DNA from: Nitrosomonas cryotolerans ATCC 49181
GTDB taxonomy: Bacteria > Pseudomonadota > Gammaproteobacteria > Burkholderiales > Nitrosomonadaceae
Reading direction: 5' to 3'
Length of the DNA stretch: 64,000 nt
NCBI RefSeq assembly: GCF_900143275.1
Contig: NZ_FSRO01000001.1
Span: 1,506,116-1,570,115 of the forward strand
The notes beneath the pieces were generated by a model. That model saw only the letters and a program-made list of their open reading frames with translations. It had not been told where the DNA came from and made no database searches. Positions 20,258 through 30,668 of the stretch are shown here, piece after piece (within the stretch, counting starts at the first letter, position 1; each line of letters opens with the position of its first letter). The position numbers were made by a program, and so were the translations under genes.

Positions 20258-21220
20258 CTATTCTCTTGTTGAGGATTCATATTGGCGACGATGCTCATCA
20301 CTGCAGAAATATTGATCATTAATTTTGACCGCTTTTTCTTTGGGTAAATGCAAACCACAGTATGTACATTGAATCTCATTCTGATCTGCATTGATGGCAA
20401 TATTTTGATCTGTTCCGGACTCGGTACCCTTTTTTGTAATGCTATCAGGCTCATCTGACCAGTTTGCTTTTTGGCTAGTTTCTTTGAGCGGGGTATCTTG
20501 GATGATCAGTGGTTCGGAAAGAAAAATATCTTTATAGCTGACATAAATTGAGGCAAATACGGTTGGTATCAATACGATCAGACCCAGTCCATAGGGCATG
20601 ACCGCAAATATGGTGAGTATGATGAGTGTGATGCCGTAGATCTGGAAAGGAATAAAGTTTCTGAGGCAGGCGAAAAAACTTTTTTTCATTGCGACAATGG
20701 GCGGTGTATTATTAAAGATCACGAGCAATGGCGAAAACCAGGCGGCCATCATTAAAGGGATGGAGAGTGTCAACGCTACGAGCGATGCTGTTAACATATT
20801 GTCCATTACAACCATTAATTCATTTTCATCGACCCTTTTTCCGTAAAGCAGCATGTCCATCATTACCGTACCACCGATCAGCATGACAAGACCAACGATC
20901 AACACTTGCCCAATCAAATAAATTCCGCCAATAGTTATGAGTGGCGCTACATTTTTCTTGAAACCCAGAAATAAATGAAGTAATTCTAGTTTTTTACCTT
21001 GCTCTAAATCTTTGCATCCCATCATGAGCCCAGCAAGAAAGACCGGTGAGATCAATGTAAAAATGAATTTTCCCAATAAGGGAACCAGGGCGAGTGTCAT
21101 GGCGATCAGGACCAGTGTGAAGCCTGCTAATATCCAGGCAGCCGGCGCCATTCGAAATAGATAAAAACCGCTGATAATCCATTGCCACCCTTGCTTTGCA
21201 TTGACTTGTCTAATTTCCAT
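20258..21220 (-). CDS. BPSS1780-type membrane protein with C-terminal zinc-ribbon (PP0621-like)
   Basis: The N-terminal ~240 residues resemble the BPSS1780 family of betaproteobacterial membrane proteins: VNAKQGWQWIISGFYLFRMAP, then several hydrophobic helices. A soluble linker (about 245-280) is followed by a small metal-binding module IQCTYCGLHLPKEKAV...YFCSDEHRRQYE, typical of PP0621-like zinc ribbons that usually form separate small proteins. The combination suggests a fusion. Function is unknown for both parts. I use the ATG at 21220, where GGAG sits about eight bases upstream; two further in-frame starts lie above it. Confidence 0.8.
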   Translation of the reverse strand: MEIRQVNAKQGWQWIISGFYLFRMAPAAWILAGFTLVLIAMTLALVPLLGKFIFTLISPVFLAGLMMGCKDLEQGKKLELLHLFLGFKKNVAPLITIGGIYLIGQVLIVGLVMLIGGTVMMDMLLYGKRVDENELMVVMDNMLTASLVALTLSIPLMMAAWFSPLLVIFNNTPPIVAMKKSFFACLRNFIPFQIYGITLIILTIFAVMPYGLGLIVLIPTVFASIYVSYKDIFLSEPLIIQDTPLKETSQKANWSDEPDSITKKGTESGTDQNIAINADQNEIQCTYCGLHLPKEKAVKINDQYFCSDEHRRQYESSTRE

Positions 21221-21271
21221 TTCCATGTCTCCAATGAGGTTCAATATGACCGTTTCTTAGTGAATTAAGGT

Positions 21272-22222
21272 TTAAATCCAGATTTGTTTTAATCTAGATT
21301 GATCTGCCAAATAATTTTTTAGGATTTCTCTGAAATGAATGGGATCCTTGGCGTGCGTGAGCTCTCCTGGACGAGGCAAATGGTAATCATGCAATCGTGA
21401 TATCCAGAAACGCAGGGCACCAGCACGCAGCATTGCCGGCCAGGCTTGGTGCTCTAAAGGAGTCAGGGGTCGTATTTGATGATACGCTGTAATCAGAGAA
21501 CGTGTACGTGCTTCGTCCAATAATTTATTCTGGGTAATACACCAGTCATTGCTGGTAATAGCAAGATCGTACAGTAAAATATCATTACAGGCGAAATAAA
21601 AATCAATGACGCCCCCAATCGTGTTGCCTGTAAATAATACATTGTCACGAAAAAGATCTGCGTGAATGATGCCGCGTGGTAACCCTTCAGATTGATAGGC
21701 AGATTGAAAATATAATTCTTTTCTAAGTAATATTTGTTCTTCTTGAGAAAGAAACGGCGTCATTTCATGTGCTTTCGCTTTCCACCATTCTAACCCACAT
21801 GGATTTTTCATTTTTCCGGAATAAGACTGACCAGATAAGTGCATATTTGCTAATAGTGTTCCAACTGCAGCACATTGATTAGTAGTTGGGTATTCAAGTG
21901 ATTTTCCCGGCAAGCAAGTAACGATTGTAGCGGGCTTACCGTTCAATTCTCCCAATAGTTTATTATCCAGTGTCGCTATGGGATTAGGACAGGGTATATC
22001 ATGATGCGACAAATGTGCCATGAGGCTGAGGTAGAAAGGCAGTTCTGTGGCAGTAAGCTTTTCAAATAGAGTCAGAACATATTTACCTTGTGTGGTGGTC
22101 ATGAAAAAATTGGTATTTTCGATACCAGAAGTAATACCTTGTAAGTCGACTAATGTGCCTAATGAATAGCGTTTTAGCCAGGCAGAGAGTTGGTTATGAG
22201 TAACTGGAGTAAAGACGGACAT
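21272..22222 (-). CDS. thrB: Homoserine kinase (APH-fold, type II)
   Basis: Phosphorylates homoserine on the way to threonine. It belongs to the aminoglycoside-phosphotransferase-like class of homoserine kinases found in many proteobacteria, not to the GHMP class of E. coli ThrB. The N terminus [18 protein letters not shown] and [13 protein letters not shown] are diagnostic. The Brenner motif is [14 protein letters not shown], and [19 protein letters not shown] carries the metal-binding Asp. The length of 316 residues is standard. The position two genes from polA, next to a DUF2782 gene, is a known betaproteobacterial order. Confidence 0.95.
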   Translation of the reverse strand: MSVFTPVTHNQLSAWLKRYSLGTLVDLQGITSGIENTNFFMTTTQGKYVLTLFEKLTATELPFYLSLMAHLSHHDIPCPNPIATLDNKLLGELNGKPATIVTCLPGKSLEYPTTNQCAAVGTLLANMHLSGQSYSGKMKNPCGLEWWKAKAHEMTPFLSQEEQILLRKELYFQSAYQSEGLPRGIIHADLFRDNVLFTGNTIGGVIDFYFACNDILLYDLAITSNDWCITQNKLLDEARTRSLITAYHQIRPLTPLEHQAWPAMLRAGALRFWISRLHDYHLPRPGELTHAKDPIHFREILKNYLADQSRLKQIWI

Positions 22223-22309
22223 GAGTGGAAAAGAGAAAAAGGTAGCAGAAAATTAAATGAAGAGTGATTTTATCAAAATCACACCCTTTGTTACCTTTAT
22301 AGTTAGAAG

Positions 22310-22726
22310 TTAGAAGCTTTCTAGTAACCACATAGGCGCACGTACACCACTTCCTGGGTCTCCCGGATGATTAAAAATGCCATCACCACGCCGGTTAACC
22401 AGATAGTAGGGTAAACCAATACGGGGTGTAACTTTAATCATGTAAAGTTCGCCATTAACACGGTATTCTTCAATCGTATCTTCTCCGCGTTTGATAATGG
22501 TAATCTGAGGCTCCAGTTCGAAATCCTGTTCGATATCGGGTGGTAGTGGTACCGAGGAAATGTCGTCTCGGATTTGTGGTTCTAGCTCGAAGTCTTGTTC
22601 AATATCGGATGGCAGTGGAGGTGGTTCTATTATTTCGGGTAATGGTTGTAGATTCTGAGGCTGACCGGATTGTGCCAAGACAGGAAATATGAAACTTAAA
22701 AATAAAGTAATAGTTATTCGATGCAT
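22310..22726 (-). CDS. Secreted DUF2782-domain protein
   Basis: A 138-residue exported protein with a signal peptide ending LAQSGQ. The mature part contains two near-identical copies of PLPPDIEQDFELEPQI/PLPSDIEQDFELEPQI. They are followed by the DUF2782 core (TIIKRGEDTIEEYRVNGELYMIKVTPRIGLPYYL). The family is regularly found beside polA and thrB in betaproteobacteria and has no assigned function. The ATG at 22726 follows AGGAG with five bases between; a GTG two codons earlier overlaps that site. The tandem acidic-proline repeat is a small local duplication. Confidence 0.85.
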   Translation of the reverse strand: MHRITITLFLSFIFPVLAQSGQPQNLQPLPEIIEPPPLPSDIEQDFELEPQIRDDISSVPLPPDIEQDFELEPQITIIKRGEDTIEEYRVNGELYMIKVTPRIGLPYYLVNRRGDGIFNHPGDPGSGVRAPMWLLESF

Positions 22727-22779
22727 GTTCACTCCTGATAGGTTCTTGCACGTATTTTAATTAACGCAGCAGGAATCAA

Positions 22780-23499
22780 TCACAGACTGAGCTGGGTTTC
22801 TCGTTCTGCTGCAGTGGGTTCGAAGCCATAAGTTTCATAATACTGGAATATTGCATTAACGACCTGGCTGGGTTCATCAATGACTTGTACCAGATTCATG
22901 TCTTCAGGTGATATAAACCCTTCGACTATTAGAACTTGCCGAAACCAGTCAAGTAAACCGCTCCAGAATTCCGAGCAAACCAGAATGATGGGCATCTTTC
23001 TGGTTTTCTCGGTTTGTACGAGAGTGAGTGCTTCCATTAGCTCATCTAATGTGCCAAATCCACCCGGCATAACAACATAAGCCGTAGCAAATTTAACAAA
23101 CATGTATTTACGTGCAAAGAAATGCCGGAAAGTCTGGCTAATATCCTGATAAGCATTACGATGCTGCTCATGTGGTAACTGAATATTTAAGCCGATACTG
23201 GGTGATTTTCCGAAATAAGCGCCTTTATTGGCTGCTTCCATGATACCTGGACCCCCTCCTGAAATAACCGAGAAACCGGCGTCAGAGAGTTGTTTGGCAA
23301 TGTTCTCAGTCAATTGATAGTAGGGATGATCCTGATTGGTGCGTGCGCTACCAAAGATACTAACGGCCGGTTGGATTGCATCAAGTCGCTCCGTTCCCTC
23401 GACAAATTCTGCCATAATCCCAAACAAGCGCCATGACTCTCTTGCTGACCAGGGTTTTTCCAGGGACATAACGGTGGCTGGCTTATCTTGTAGACTCAT
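22780..23499 (-). CDS. LOG-family protein (TIGR00730 Rossmann fold)
   Basis: A 239-residue member of the Lonely Guy family. Some members release cytokinin bases from their nucleotides by phosphoribohydrolase activity; the role in most bacteria is nucleotide hydrolysis of unclear purpose. The motif SGGGPGIMEAANKGAY (near residue 80) and PGGFGTLDELMEALTL (near 145) include the catalytic Arg/Glu region of the family. It starts 16 bases from polA in the opposite direction, so the two share a promoter region that must extend into their coding parts. Confidence 0.92.
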   Translation of the reverse strand: MSLQDKPATVMSLEKPWSARESWRLFGIMAEFVEGTERLDAIQPAVSIFGSARTNQDHPYYQLTENIAKQLSDAGFSVISGGGPGIMEAANKGAYFGKSPSIGLNIQLPHEQHRNAYQDISQTFRHFFARKYMFVKFATAYVVMPGGFGTLDELMEALTLVQTEKTRKMPIILVCSEFWSGLLDWFRQVLIVEGFISPEDMNLVQVIDEPSQVVNAIFQYYETYGFEPTAAERETQLSL

Positions 23500-23515
23500 A
23501 GGAAAAAAATTTTAA

Positions 23516-26278
23516 ATGAAAACATTGTTGCTGGTTGATGGTTCGTCTTATCTATATCGTGCTTTCCATGCCTTGCCGGATTTACGCAACCGCCAAAACG
23601 AACCAACGGGCGCAATTCATGGTGTGCTCAATATGTTACGCCGCTTGCATAAGGATTACTACGCTGATTATAGCGCGTGTGTGTTTGATGCAAAAGGTAA
23701 AACTTTTCGTGATGATTTATATCCAGAATATAAGGCACATCGTCCCCCGATGCCAAATGACCTGGTGGCACAGATTGAGCCATTATATGATTGTATTCGT
23801 GCCATGGGATGGCCGATGTTGATTATAAACGACGTGGAGGCAGATGATGTCATCGGCACACTGGCGAAACGGGCGGTACATGAAAAAATGCGTTGTATCA
23901 TTTCAACGGGAGATAAAGATATTGCACAATTGGTGAATCCACAGGTAACACTGGTTAACACCATGAATAATGAAATACTCGACGAAGCAAATGTATTAAC
24001 TAAGTTTGGCGTGGCCCCCGAACGTATACTAGATTACCTCACGCTGGTAGGTGACAGTGCCGATAATATTCCCGGTGTTGCAAAAGTTGGCCCCAAAACT
24101 GCGGTGAAGTGGCTTGCACACTATGGAACATTGGATAATATTATTGCTCATGCGGATGAGATTAAGGGGGTAGTCGGAAATAATTTACGTGAAGCGTTGG
24201 ACTGGCTGAATCTTTCTCGTAAATTACTCACTATAAAATGTGATGTAGCGTTACCAGTAGATGTGCATGATCTTGAAATTAAATCACAGGATACCGAGAA
24301 ACTGATAGCGTTATATGAACGATTGGACATGAAGACTGCGTTGCGGGAGTTAAAGCGACATATGGGATTAGCGCAGCCAATCATGTCAGATATGGGTGAA
24401 AATGGTAATAAAGGTAATGTAGAAAATCAGGCGGCGAAAGAGAGTGATAACGTGTTGTTTGTCAGCACTTCTCCGGCAATTTATCAAACGATATTGACCG
24501 AATCGGAGTTGAATGACTGGTTAGTGCGTCTTAATGCCGCTACGCTGGTTTCAATCGATACCGAAACGACAAGTTTAAATCCAATGCAAGCACAGCTGGT
24601 TGGCTTATCATTTTGTATTGAAGCATCTCATGGCGCTTACCTGCCGCTCATGCATAGTTATACTGGTGCGCCGCAGCAACTGGCCATTGATTTTGCACTA
24701 AAAAAATTAAAGCCCTGGCTGGAAGATGCAACTAAACCTAAGTTAGGTCAGAATCTTAAATATGATCAGCATATTTTTTCCAATCACGGTATTCATCTGA
24801 AGGGGATTGTGCATGACACGCTATTGCAGTCTTACATACTGGAATCTCACCATCCCCATAATATGGATAGCCTGGCGCTGCGCCATCTGAATGTCAATAC
24901 CATTAGTTATGACGAAATCACTGGGAAGGGTGTCAATCGTATCGGATTCGATCAGGTAGCGATCGAGTCCGCTACCCGGTATGCGGGGGAAGACGCTGAC
25001 ATTACGCTGCGATTGCATCAGTATCTATATCCGAAAATTAAATGTGATGCGCGTCTTAATTTTGTTTATCATCATATTGAAATGCCTGTACTGGGTATAC
25101 TCTTCGAAATTGAGCGTAATGGTGTATTGCTGGATTCGAGCCTACTGGAAATGCAAAGTCATGAACTGGGTGAGAAATTATTGATTCTAGAGCAACAGGC
25201 ATTTCTGCACGCGGGGCAACCATTTAATCTCAATTCACCGAAACAAATACAGGAAATTCTATTTAATCAACTCAAATTACCTGTTATCAAAAAAACGCCT
25301 AAAGGTGTACCTTCCACTAATGAAGAAGTGTTGCAACAACTCGCATTAGATTATCCTTTGCCGAAAATATTGCTCGATTATCGTGCACTTGCCAAGCTAA
25401 AATCAACCTATACCGATAAATTACCACTCATGGTTAATGAGACTACGGGGCGGGTGCATACTAATTATGCGCAGGCTGTCGCTGTAACAGGCCGGTTGGC
25501 TAGTAACGATCCGAACTTGCAGAATATTCCAGTACGGACTGCTGAAGGTCGGCGTATCCGTGAAGCTTTCATTGCTTCACCCGGAAATAAGATTATCTCT
25601 GCAGATTACTCACAGATTGAGCTGCGCATTATGGCGCATATCTCACAAGATACGGGCTTGCTTAAAGCATTTTCTGCAGGTGAAGATATTCATAATGCGA
25701 CTGCTACTGAAATATTTGGTGTACCGCTGACAGCAGTGAATAAGGAACAGCGTCGTTATGCCAAAATAATTAATTTTGGGTTGATCTATGGCATGTCTGA
25801 ATTTGGCTTGGCAGCGCAGTTAGGTATTGAGCGCAGCGCTGCAAGAACTTATATGGATCGTTACTTTGCGCGTTATCCCGGCGTAGCCGATTATATGGAG
25901 CATGCCAGAGAGCATGCGAGGCAATCAGGCTATGTTGAAACAGTACTGGGACGGAGATTATGGTTGCCTGATATTAATAGCGCTAATGGTCATCGCAGAC
26001 ACAGTGCAGAACGGGCTGCTATCAACGCACCGATGCAGGGTACCGCAGCAGATATTATCAAGCTGGCTATGATTGCTGTACACAACTGGTTAGTGCGGGA
26101 GAATATGCGCAGCAAACTCATCATGCAGGTCCATGATGAATTGGTATTAGAGGTGCCTGATGCTGAGATTGAGGTTATAAAAAATGGATTACCAGTCTAT
26201 ATGAGTAATGCCGCAAAGCTGGATGTGCCATTACTGGTTGAAGTGGGTATTGGAGAGAACTGGGAGCAGGCGCATTAG
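23516..26278 (+). CDS. polA: DNA polymerase I
   Basis: The repair and Okazaki-fragment polymerase. All three activities look intact. The 5'-3' nuclease domain has LLVDGSSYLYRAFHA and GDKDIAQLV. The 3'-5' exonuclease domain has SIDTETTSLNPM with the catalytic Asp and Glu (near residue 347). The polymerase domain has motif A SADYSQIELRIMAH, motif B RRYAKIINFGLIYGMS and motif C MQVHDELVLEVP. The 920 residues match the family. An AGGA lies about 12 bases before the ATG, a weak ribosome site. Confidence 0.98.
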   Translation: MKTLLLVDGSSYLYRAFHALPDLRNRQNEPTGAIHGVLNMLRRLHKDYYADYSACVFDAKGKTFRDDLYPEYKAHRPPMPNDLVAQIEPLYDCIRAMGWPMLIINDVEADDVIGTLAKRAVHEKMRCIISTGDKDIAQLVNPQVTLVNTMNNEILDEANVLTKFGVAPERILDYLTLVGDSADNIPGVAKVGPKTAVKWLAHYGTLDNIIAHADEIKGVVGNNLREALDWLNLSRKLLTIKCDVALPVDVHDLEIKSQDTEKLIALYERLDMKTALRELKRHMGLAQPIMSDMGENGNKGNVENQAAKESDNVLFVSTSPAIYQTILTESELNDWLVRLNAATLVSIDTETTSLNPMQAQLVGLSFCIEASHGAYLPLMHSYTGAPQQLAIDFALKKLKPWLEDATKPKLGQNLKYDQHIFSNHGIHLKGIVHDTLLQSYILESHHPHNMDSLALRHLNVNTISYDEITGKGVNRIGFDQVAIESATRYAGEDADITLRLHQYLYPKIKCDARLNFVYHHIEMPVLGILFEIERNGVLLDSSLLEMQSHELGEKLLILEQQAFLHAGQPFNLNSPKQIQEILFNQLKLPVIKKTPKGVPSTNEEVLQQLALDYPLPKILLDYRALAKLKSTYTDKLPLMVNETTGRVHTNYAQAVAVTGRLASNDPNLQNIPVRTAEGRRIREAFIASPGNKIISADYSQIELRIMAHISQDTGLLKAFSAGEDIHNATATEIFGVPLTAVNKEQRRYAKIINFGLIYGMSEFGLAAQLGIERSAARTYMDRYFARYPGVADYMEHAREHARQSGYVETVLGRRLWLPDINSANGHRRHSAERAAINAPMQGTAADIIKLAMIAVHNWLVRENMRSKLIMQVHDELVLEVPDAEIEVIKNGLPVYMSNAAKLDVPLLVEVGIGENWEQAH

Positions 26279-26282
26279 TGTT

Positions 26283-26309
26283 GAGACCTTTGCAAAGCCT
26301 CAATAATTG
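26283..26309 (+). repeat. Half copy of the ~90-bp inverted-repeat family
   Basis: GAGACCTTTGCAAAGCCTCAATAATTG matches only the left end of the complete copies. It starts five bases after the polA stop codon; the rest of the element is absent. Confidence 0.65.
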
Positions 26310-26426
26310 TATGGTGATATGAAGTCGAATGATTTACTTGCTTCTGAAGTTCGATAATTAATGCTATCCCTTAGGGATCATGGCTAGACTCCGTTGCTTG
26401 TAATAGGTCGACTTTAGGTAATCTAC

Positions 26427-26457
26427 CGGACTATTAAAAATATTTTTTAACAGTCCG
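26427..26457. terminator. Stem-loop between polA and rne
   Basis: CGGACTATTAAAAA and TTTTTTAACAGTCCG pair with one G-U or mismatch position, forming a long stem with an A/T-rich upper part. It lies between the converging ends of polA and rne (a gap of 290 bases) and may serve either transcript. Confidence 0.45.
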
Positions 26458-26568
26458 ACTTTATTTAAAAATCAGATTTATGCCTGTCTATCATACAGCG
26501 TGACAGTATAAAACTAAAAATTATGAATATTTATGGGAGAAGTGCTGGATTCTTTCTTTGACATATAA

Positions 26569-29166
26569 TTATTTATTTGTTTCTATTTGCATCAGGGTCT
26601 CGGTTTCGGTTGTCACTTTTTCGACCTTTTTTCTTTGTTTCTTAGGTAATGCTAGTTCCTCTGTTGTGACGGCAACTCCTTCTGTTGTCGTTTCGATCAT
26701 GACGAGTCCATTTTTGGTTAAGTCTAATGGTTCGATAGCGGATAATGGTTTAAAGGATTCCAGAACGTCTTGTTTTTGGGAGGCAGATTGATGATCAGTC
26801 TCGACGATCACTTTGTCTGAATCTGATATTGCTTCTATCGTTTCATGTGTGTCGATATTCGTATTCTTCTTCGCGGCATCAACGGGTATTGTCGTTACAA
26901 AAGATTCCACAGCAGTTGCCTCCTGTTGTGTTATTTCTTGCGTAATAAGTGGATGACTTGCTTTCTCCTGTGTGTTCGATAATATATCATTCGATGTACT
27001 TTCGCCGTGGAGTGCGGGTTGAGCTATCTGTTCGTATTCAGAAAGTGCGTTTTGTGTATTTGCTTCCACGGGTTTTCTTTCTCGTGATGAGCGGTCACGC
27101 TGTCTGCCACCGCGACGTCGTCGAGACCGTCCGGGTTCTTCAGTACGCGGTGAATGACTGTCAGCTGTAAGTGCTGCTTCTGTTGATAGTCTGTTCTCCG
27201 CTGATGGTTGCTTATCATCTAACAATGATGAATTTTTCAATACAGATAACGCTTCATCAGCCCCCTGTTCATGATCGGTTATGTGCTGAGTAGAAGGTTG
27301 GTCCTGCAGTAAGATGGTGCTTTCGCTTATGGCTGGTTCACCCTGATTATGATCCTTATATTGTTCAATACTTGTATTACGCTCATTACGATTACGATCA
27401 CGCCGTCCACGGTTGCGTCCACGTCCATGATGTGGCTTTTCTTTATTTTTCTCCAGCTCCAGGTCCGTCTTTATTTCTACCATATCTACTGGTTTAAACC
27501 AGCTAAAAAACTTATCAAGAAACGTGGGCTCTCGAGACTTTTGTTCGTGGATTGGAGCCGGTTGGGTTGGCGTGATACCTTGTACAACAGCCTTTTGACG
27601 TATTGGTTTTATTTTTTGTTCCGTTGATGGAAGTACTATTTCTTCAGTCGATTTTTCGACCATTTGATAGCTGGCGAGTGTTTCGCTGGGCCTTGTCTCA
27701 TCATGACGTAAGCGTGTAATACTGTAATGTGGTGTTTCTATGTGAATATTCGGGATGAGTATGATGTCCATTTTAAAGCGCGCTTCAATATCGTGAATTT
27801 CTGCTCGCTTCTCATTGAGTAGATATGTTGCAACATTCACGGGCAGCTGGACGTGGAGTGCGCTCGTATTCTCTTTCATTGCCTCTTCCTGAATGATTCT
27901 GAGTACATGCAGCGCTGTTGAATCTGTTCCACGAATATGACCTGTACCATGGCAGCGTATGCATGGAATATAATTACTTTCACCGAGTGACGGACGAAGG
28001 CGCTGACGTGATAGTTCCAGTAAGCCAAAGCGAGAGATTTTCCCAACTTGTATGCGTGCGCGATCATGCCGCAGTGCCTCGAGCAGCCGATTCTCTACTT
28101 CACGTTGGTTGCGTACCACTTCCATGTCAATAAAATCAATAACAATTAACCCTCCTAAATCACGCAAGCGGAGTTGCCGTGCTATCTCATCCGCCGCTTC
28201 CAGGTTGGTATTTAATGCAGTATGCTCGATATCAGTACCACGAATAGCGCGCGCTGAGTTTACATCGATTGATACCAGTGCTTCAGTATGATCGATAATG
28301 ATCGAGCCGCCCGAGGGCAGGGTTACTTGTCGAGAATATGCCGTTTCAATCTGATGTTCAATTTGAAAACGAGAGAATAAAGGCACGTCATCATAATAAA
28401 GCTTAAGGCAATCAACATTGGCGGGCATGACATGTGTCATGAACTGGCAAGCCTGTTCATAGATATCTTTGCTGTCAATCAGAATCTCGCCAATTTCATG
28501 ATGAAAGTAATCGCGAATGGCGCGTATGACTAAGCTGCTTTCCTGGTAAATTAGAAAGACCCCATTCTGATTACCGGCCGCTTCTTCAATAGCTCGCCAT
28601 AGTTGTGTCAGATAGTTCAGATCCCATTGCAGCTCTTCTTCACTGCGGCCTATTCCGGCGGTTCGCGCAATAATGCTCATGCCTGTAGGCACATCCAGCT
28701 TTAAAATAACTTCTCGCAGTTCAGCGCGTTCTTCGCCGCTCATGCGACGAGATACACCGCCACTGCGTGGATTGTTAGGCATGAGAACCAGATATCGTCC
28801 CGCAAGAGAGATATAGGTGGTTAGCGCCGCACCTTTGCTCCCACGTTCATCTTTATCAACCTGAACAATGAGTTCCTGACCTTCATGGAGTAAATCCTGA
28901 ATGCGACCGCGCGTAGAATCTGTTTTTTCACCCAGACAGGCGGCGGATATTTCTTTAAATGGTAAAAAACCATGACGTTCTCTTCCATAGTCGACGAAAG
29001 CAGCCTCAAGACTAGGTTCTAAACGGGTAATAATTGCTTTATATATATTGCTTTTGCGTTGTTCCTTGCTGACAGATTCAATATCCAGATCAATTAGTTT
29101 CTGGCCATCAACAATCGCGACACGCAGCTCTTCTGGCTGTGTCGCGTTAAATAACATTCGTTTCAT
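26569..29166 (-). CDS. rne: Ribonuclease E
   Basis: The endonuclease that initiates mRNA decay and processes rRNA and tRNA precursors; scaffold of the degradosome. I start at the ATG at 29166 ([22 protein letters not shown]), giving 865 residues. The S1 domain spans about 35-120 and the DNase I-like catalytic domain carries SIDVNSARA and VIDFIDM (metal Asp residues). The zinc-link is [12 protein letters not shown] near residue 400. The C-terminal half (about 520 onward) is low complexity with two Arg-rich RNA-binding patches ([16 protein letters not shown] and [13 protein letters not shown]) and acidic stretches, as in the non-catalytic tails of long RNase E. Confidence 0.96.
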   Translation of the reverse strand: MKRMLFNATQPEELRVAIVDGQKLIDLDIESVSKEQRKSNIYKAIITRLEPSLEAAFVDYGRERHGFLPFKEISAACLGEKTDSTRGRIQDLLHEGQELIVQVDKDERGSKGAALTTYISLAGRYLVLMPNNPRSGGVSRRMSGEERAELREVILKLDVPTGMSIIARTAGIGRSEEELQWDLNYLTQLWRAIEEAAGNQNGVFLIYQESSLVIRAIRDYFHHEIGEILIDSKDIYEQACQFMTHVMPANVDCLKLYYDDVPLFSRFQIEHQIETAYSRQVTLPSGGSIIIDHTEALVSIDVNSARAIRGTDIEHTALNTNLEAADEIARQLRLRDLGGLIVIDFIDMEVVRNQREVENRLLEALRHDRARIQVGKISRFGLLELSRQRLRPSLGESNYIPCIRCHGTGHIRGTDSTALHVLRIIQEEAMKENTSALHVQLPVNVATYLLNEKRAEIHDIEARFKMDIILIPNIHIETPHYSITRLRHDETRPSETLASYQMVEKSTEEIVLPSTEQKIKPIRQKAVVQGITPTQPAPIHEQKSREPTFLDKFFSWFKPVDMVEIKTDLELEKNKEKPHHGRGRNRGRRDRNRNERNTSIEQYKDHNQGEPAISESTILLQDQPSTQHITDHEQGADEALSVLKNSSLLDDKQPSAENRLSTEAALTADSHSPRTEEPGRSRRRRGGRQRDRSSRERKPVEANTQNALSEYEQIAQPALHGESTSNDILSNTQEKASHPLITQEITQQEATAVESFVTTIPVDAAKKNTNIDTHETIEAISDSDKVIVETDHQSASQKQDVLESFKPLSAIEPLDLTKNGLVMIETTTEGVAVTTEELALPKKQRKKVEKVTTETETLMQIETNK

Positions 29167-29603
29167 TTTATGCCCCCCGCGCCCTGTCCACGGGTAGACT
29201 ATCTGCACATAGGCAGAATAGCTTTATTCGGTACGCGTATTCGTAAATATAATTTATTGACCGAGCTATTTTGTTATAGTGCTGACTTATCAATTAGTTA
29301 ATCATTTATTCTTATTAATGAGTATTCTTTAGTTTGTCATTTTTGATGCCTGAGGTTTACTTTTAGTAAACAGAGTCAGGAATACCAAGTTTTATTTAGG
29401 TTAAGACTATAAACTTATTTTAAAGTAGGTGTCAGGAAACCATAAGCAAAAAATCTACAATCTACATGTACTTTGAGCGCGCAAATCAATTATTATCGCT
29501 ACTTCTATTGGTGAGCGATATTAACCAGGTTCAGAGCTGATTCTTGTTTCCGGTCGAACAAGAATCTACCACCATTACGATATAGCACCGGATAAAGGAT
29601 AGA
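29167..29603. other. Divergent rne-rluC intergenic region
   Basis: About 440 bases without a gene separate the divergent starts of rne and rluC, an arrangement conserved in proteobacteria. In E. coli the rne leader is long and mediates feedback control by RNase E; a comparable leader could fill this space, but I cannot fold it here. A palindrome at 29539-29566 lies on the rluC side. Confidence 0.55.
29539..29566. promoter_or_regulatory. 28-bp palindrome 38 bases before rluC
   Basis: GATTCTTGTT (29539-29548) and AACAAGAATC (29557-29566) are perfect inverted repeats around TCCGGTCG. It may be an operator or a hairpin in the leader of rluC. No T-run follows on the plus strand. Confidence 0.4.
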
Positions 29604-30617
29604 TTGGATCTCAGTGTGAGAAGTATAGGTAAAATTAATAATTTAGGCAAAAAAAATCTATCCGATAGTGTGACTCGGGAAGATATTGGAGAAGATGGGC
29701 ATGATCAACGCATTGATAATTTTTTATTCAAGCGTTTCAGGGGCGTTCCCAAAAGTCATATTTACCAGCTTTTGCGCAGTGGTCAAATACGTGTTAACAG
29801 TAAGCGTATTAGCGCCAGTTATCGGTTGCAATTGAATGATAGTGTGCGCATTCCACCGATTAGACAGGGAGAGAAGAGTATTACCCAGCATGCGGTAATG
29901 AAATTTGTTACATTTGACATCTTATTTCAAGATGAAGCGCTGTTGATCATTAACAAGCCTGCAGGTATGGCAGTGCATGGTGGTAGCGGGGTGAGCTTTG
30001 GTGTTATTGAGCAGCTACGGGCGCAATATTCTAATTGGAAATTCCTTGAACTGGTACATCGTCTCGATAGAGAAACTTCCGGTATTTTACTGCTAGCAAA
30101 AAAGCGCAGCGCACTGACTGAACTGCATCGGCAAATTCGCGAAGGAAAGATCCAGAAATTTTACCTTACCTTGGTTAGCGGTAAATGGGAAGATTCTCAC
30201 CGTAGTGTGAAATTACCACTTCATAAATATGTGACCACAATGGGTGAGCGGCGTGTAGCTGTTGTTTCGGATAAGAACGGTCATGCGAAGGCAATACCGG
30301 CGCATACGATATTCAGATTAAAAAAATCCTGGGAGAGTTTTAGTTTGCTGGAAGCAGAATTGAAAACTGGGCGCACCCATCAAATTCGCGTACACCTGGC
30401 TCATCTGGGCTTTCCTATTATCGGGGATGATAAATATGGAGATTTCGTTTTGAATAAACAAACCGCTCGGAAATCTCAGGGGGCATATCTACAGCGCATG
30501 TTTCTACATGCCTATAAAATTGTTATTACGCATCCTTTATCGGGAGAACGATTACAATTGGAGGCACCATTGGCGAAAGATCTAAAGGAATTCATAAATG
30601 GGCTGGACAAGCCATAA
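29604..30617 (+). CDS. rluC: 23S rRNA pseudouridine synthase, RluC type
   Basis: Converts specific uridines of 23S rRNA (955, 2504 and 2580 in E. coli numbering) to pseudouridine. An S4 RNA-binding domain comes first (DQRIDNFLFKRFRGVPKSHIYQLLRSGQIRVN, about residues 34-65). The RluA-type catalytic domain follows with HRLDRETSGILLLAKK, whose Asp is catalytic (near residue 156), and LKTGRTHQIRVHLAHLGFPIIGDDKYG. The start is a TTG at 29604 with AAAGGA four bases upstream; no in-frame ATG is available before the S4 domain. Divergence from rne is the usual context and supports RluC. Confidence 0.94.
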   Translation: MDLSVRSIGKINNLGKKNLSDSVTREDIGEDGHDQRIDNFLFKRFRGVPKSHIYQLLRSGQIRVNSKRISASYRLQLNDSVRIPPIRQGEKSITQHAVMKFVTFDILFQDEALLIINKPAGMAVHGGSGVSFGVIEQLRAQYSNWKFLELVHRLDRETSGILLLAKKRSALTELHRQIREGKIQKFYLTLVSGKWEDSHRSVKLPLHKYVTTMGERRVAVVSDKNGHAKAIPAHTIFRLKKSWESFSLLEAELKTGRTHQIRVHLAHLGFPIIGDDKYGDFVLNKQTARKSQGAYLQRMFLHAYKIVITHPLSGERLQLEAPLAKDLKEFINGLDKP

Positions 30618-30668
30618 TATTTTAACCCTCATCCTGTGCCAGACAGTGCCGATCCGGAATAATAAAGA

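Noticed and set aside
26558-29150. Several plus-strand frames of 60-90 codons across rne
   Set aside because: They are antisense to an unmistakable RNase E and have no recognisable features.
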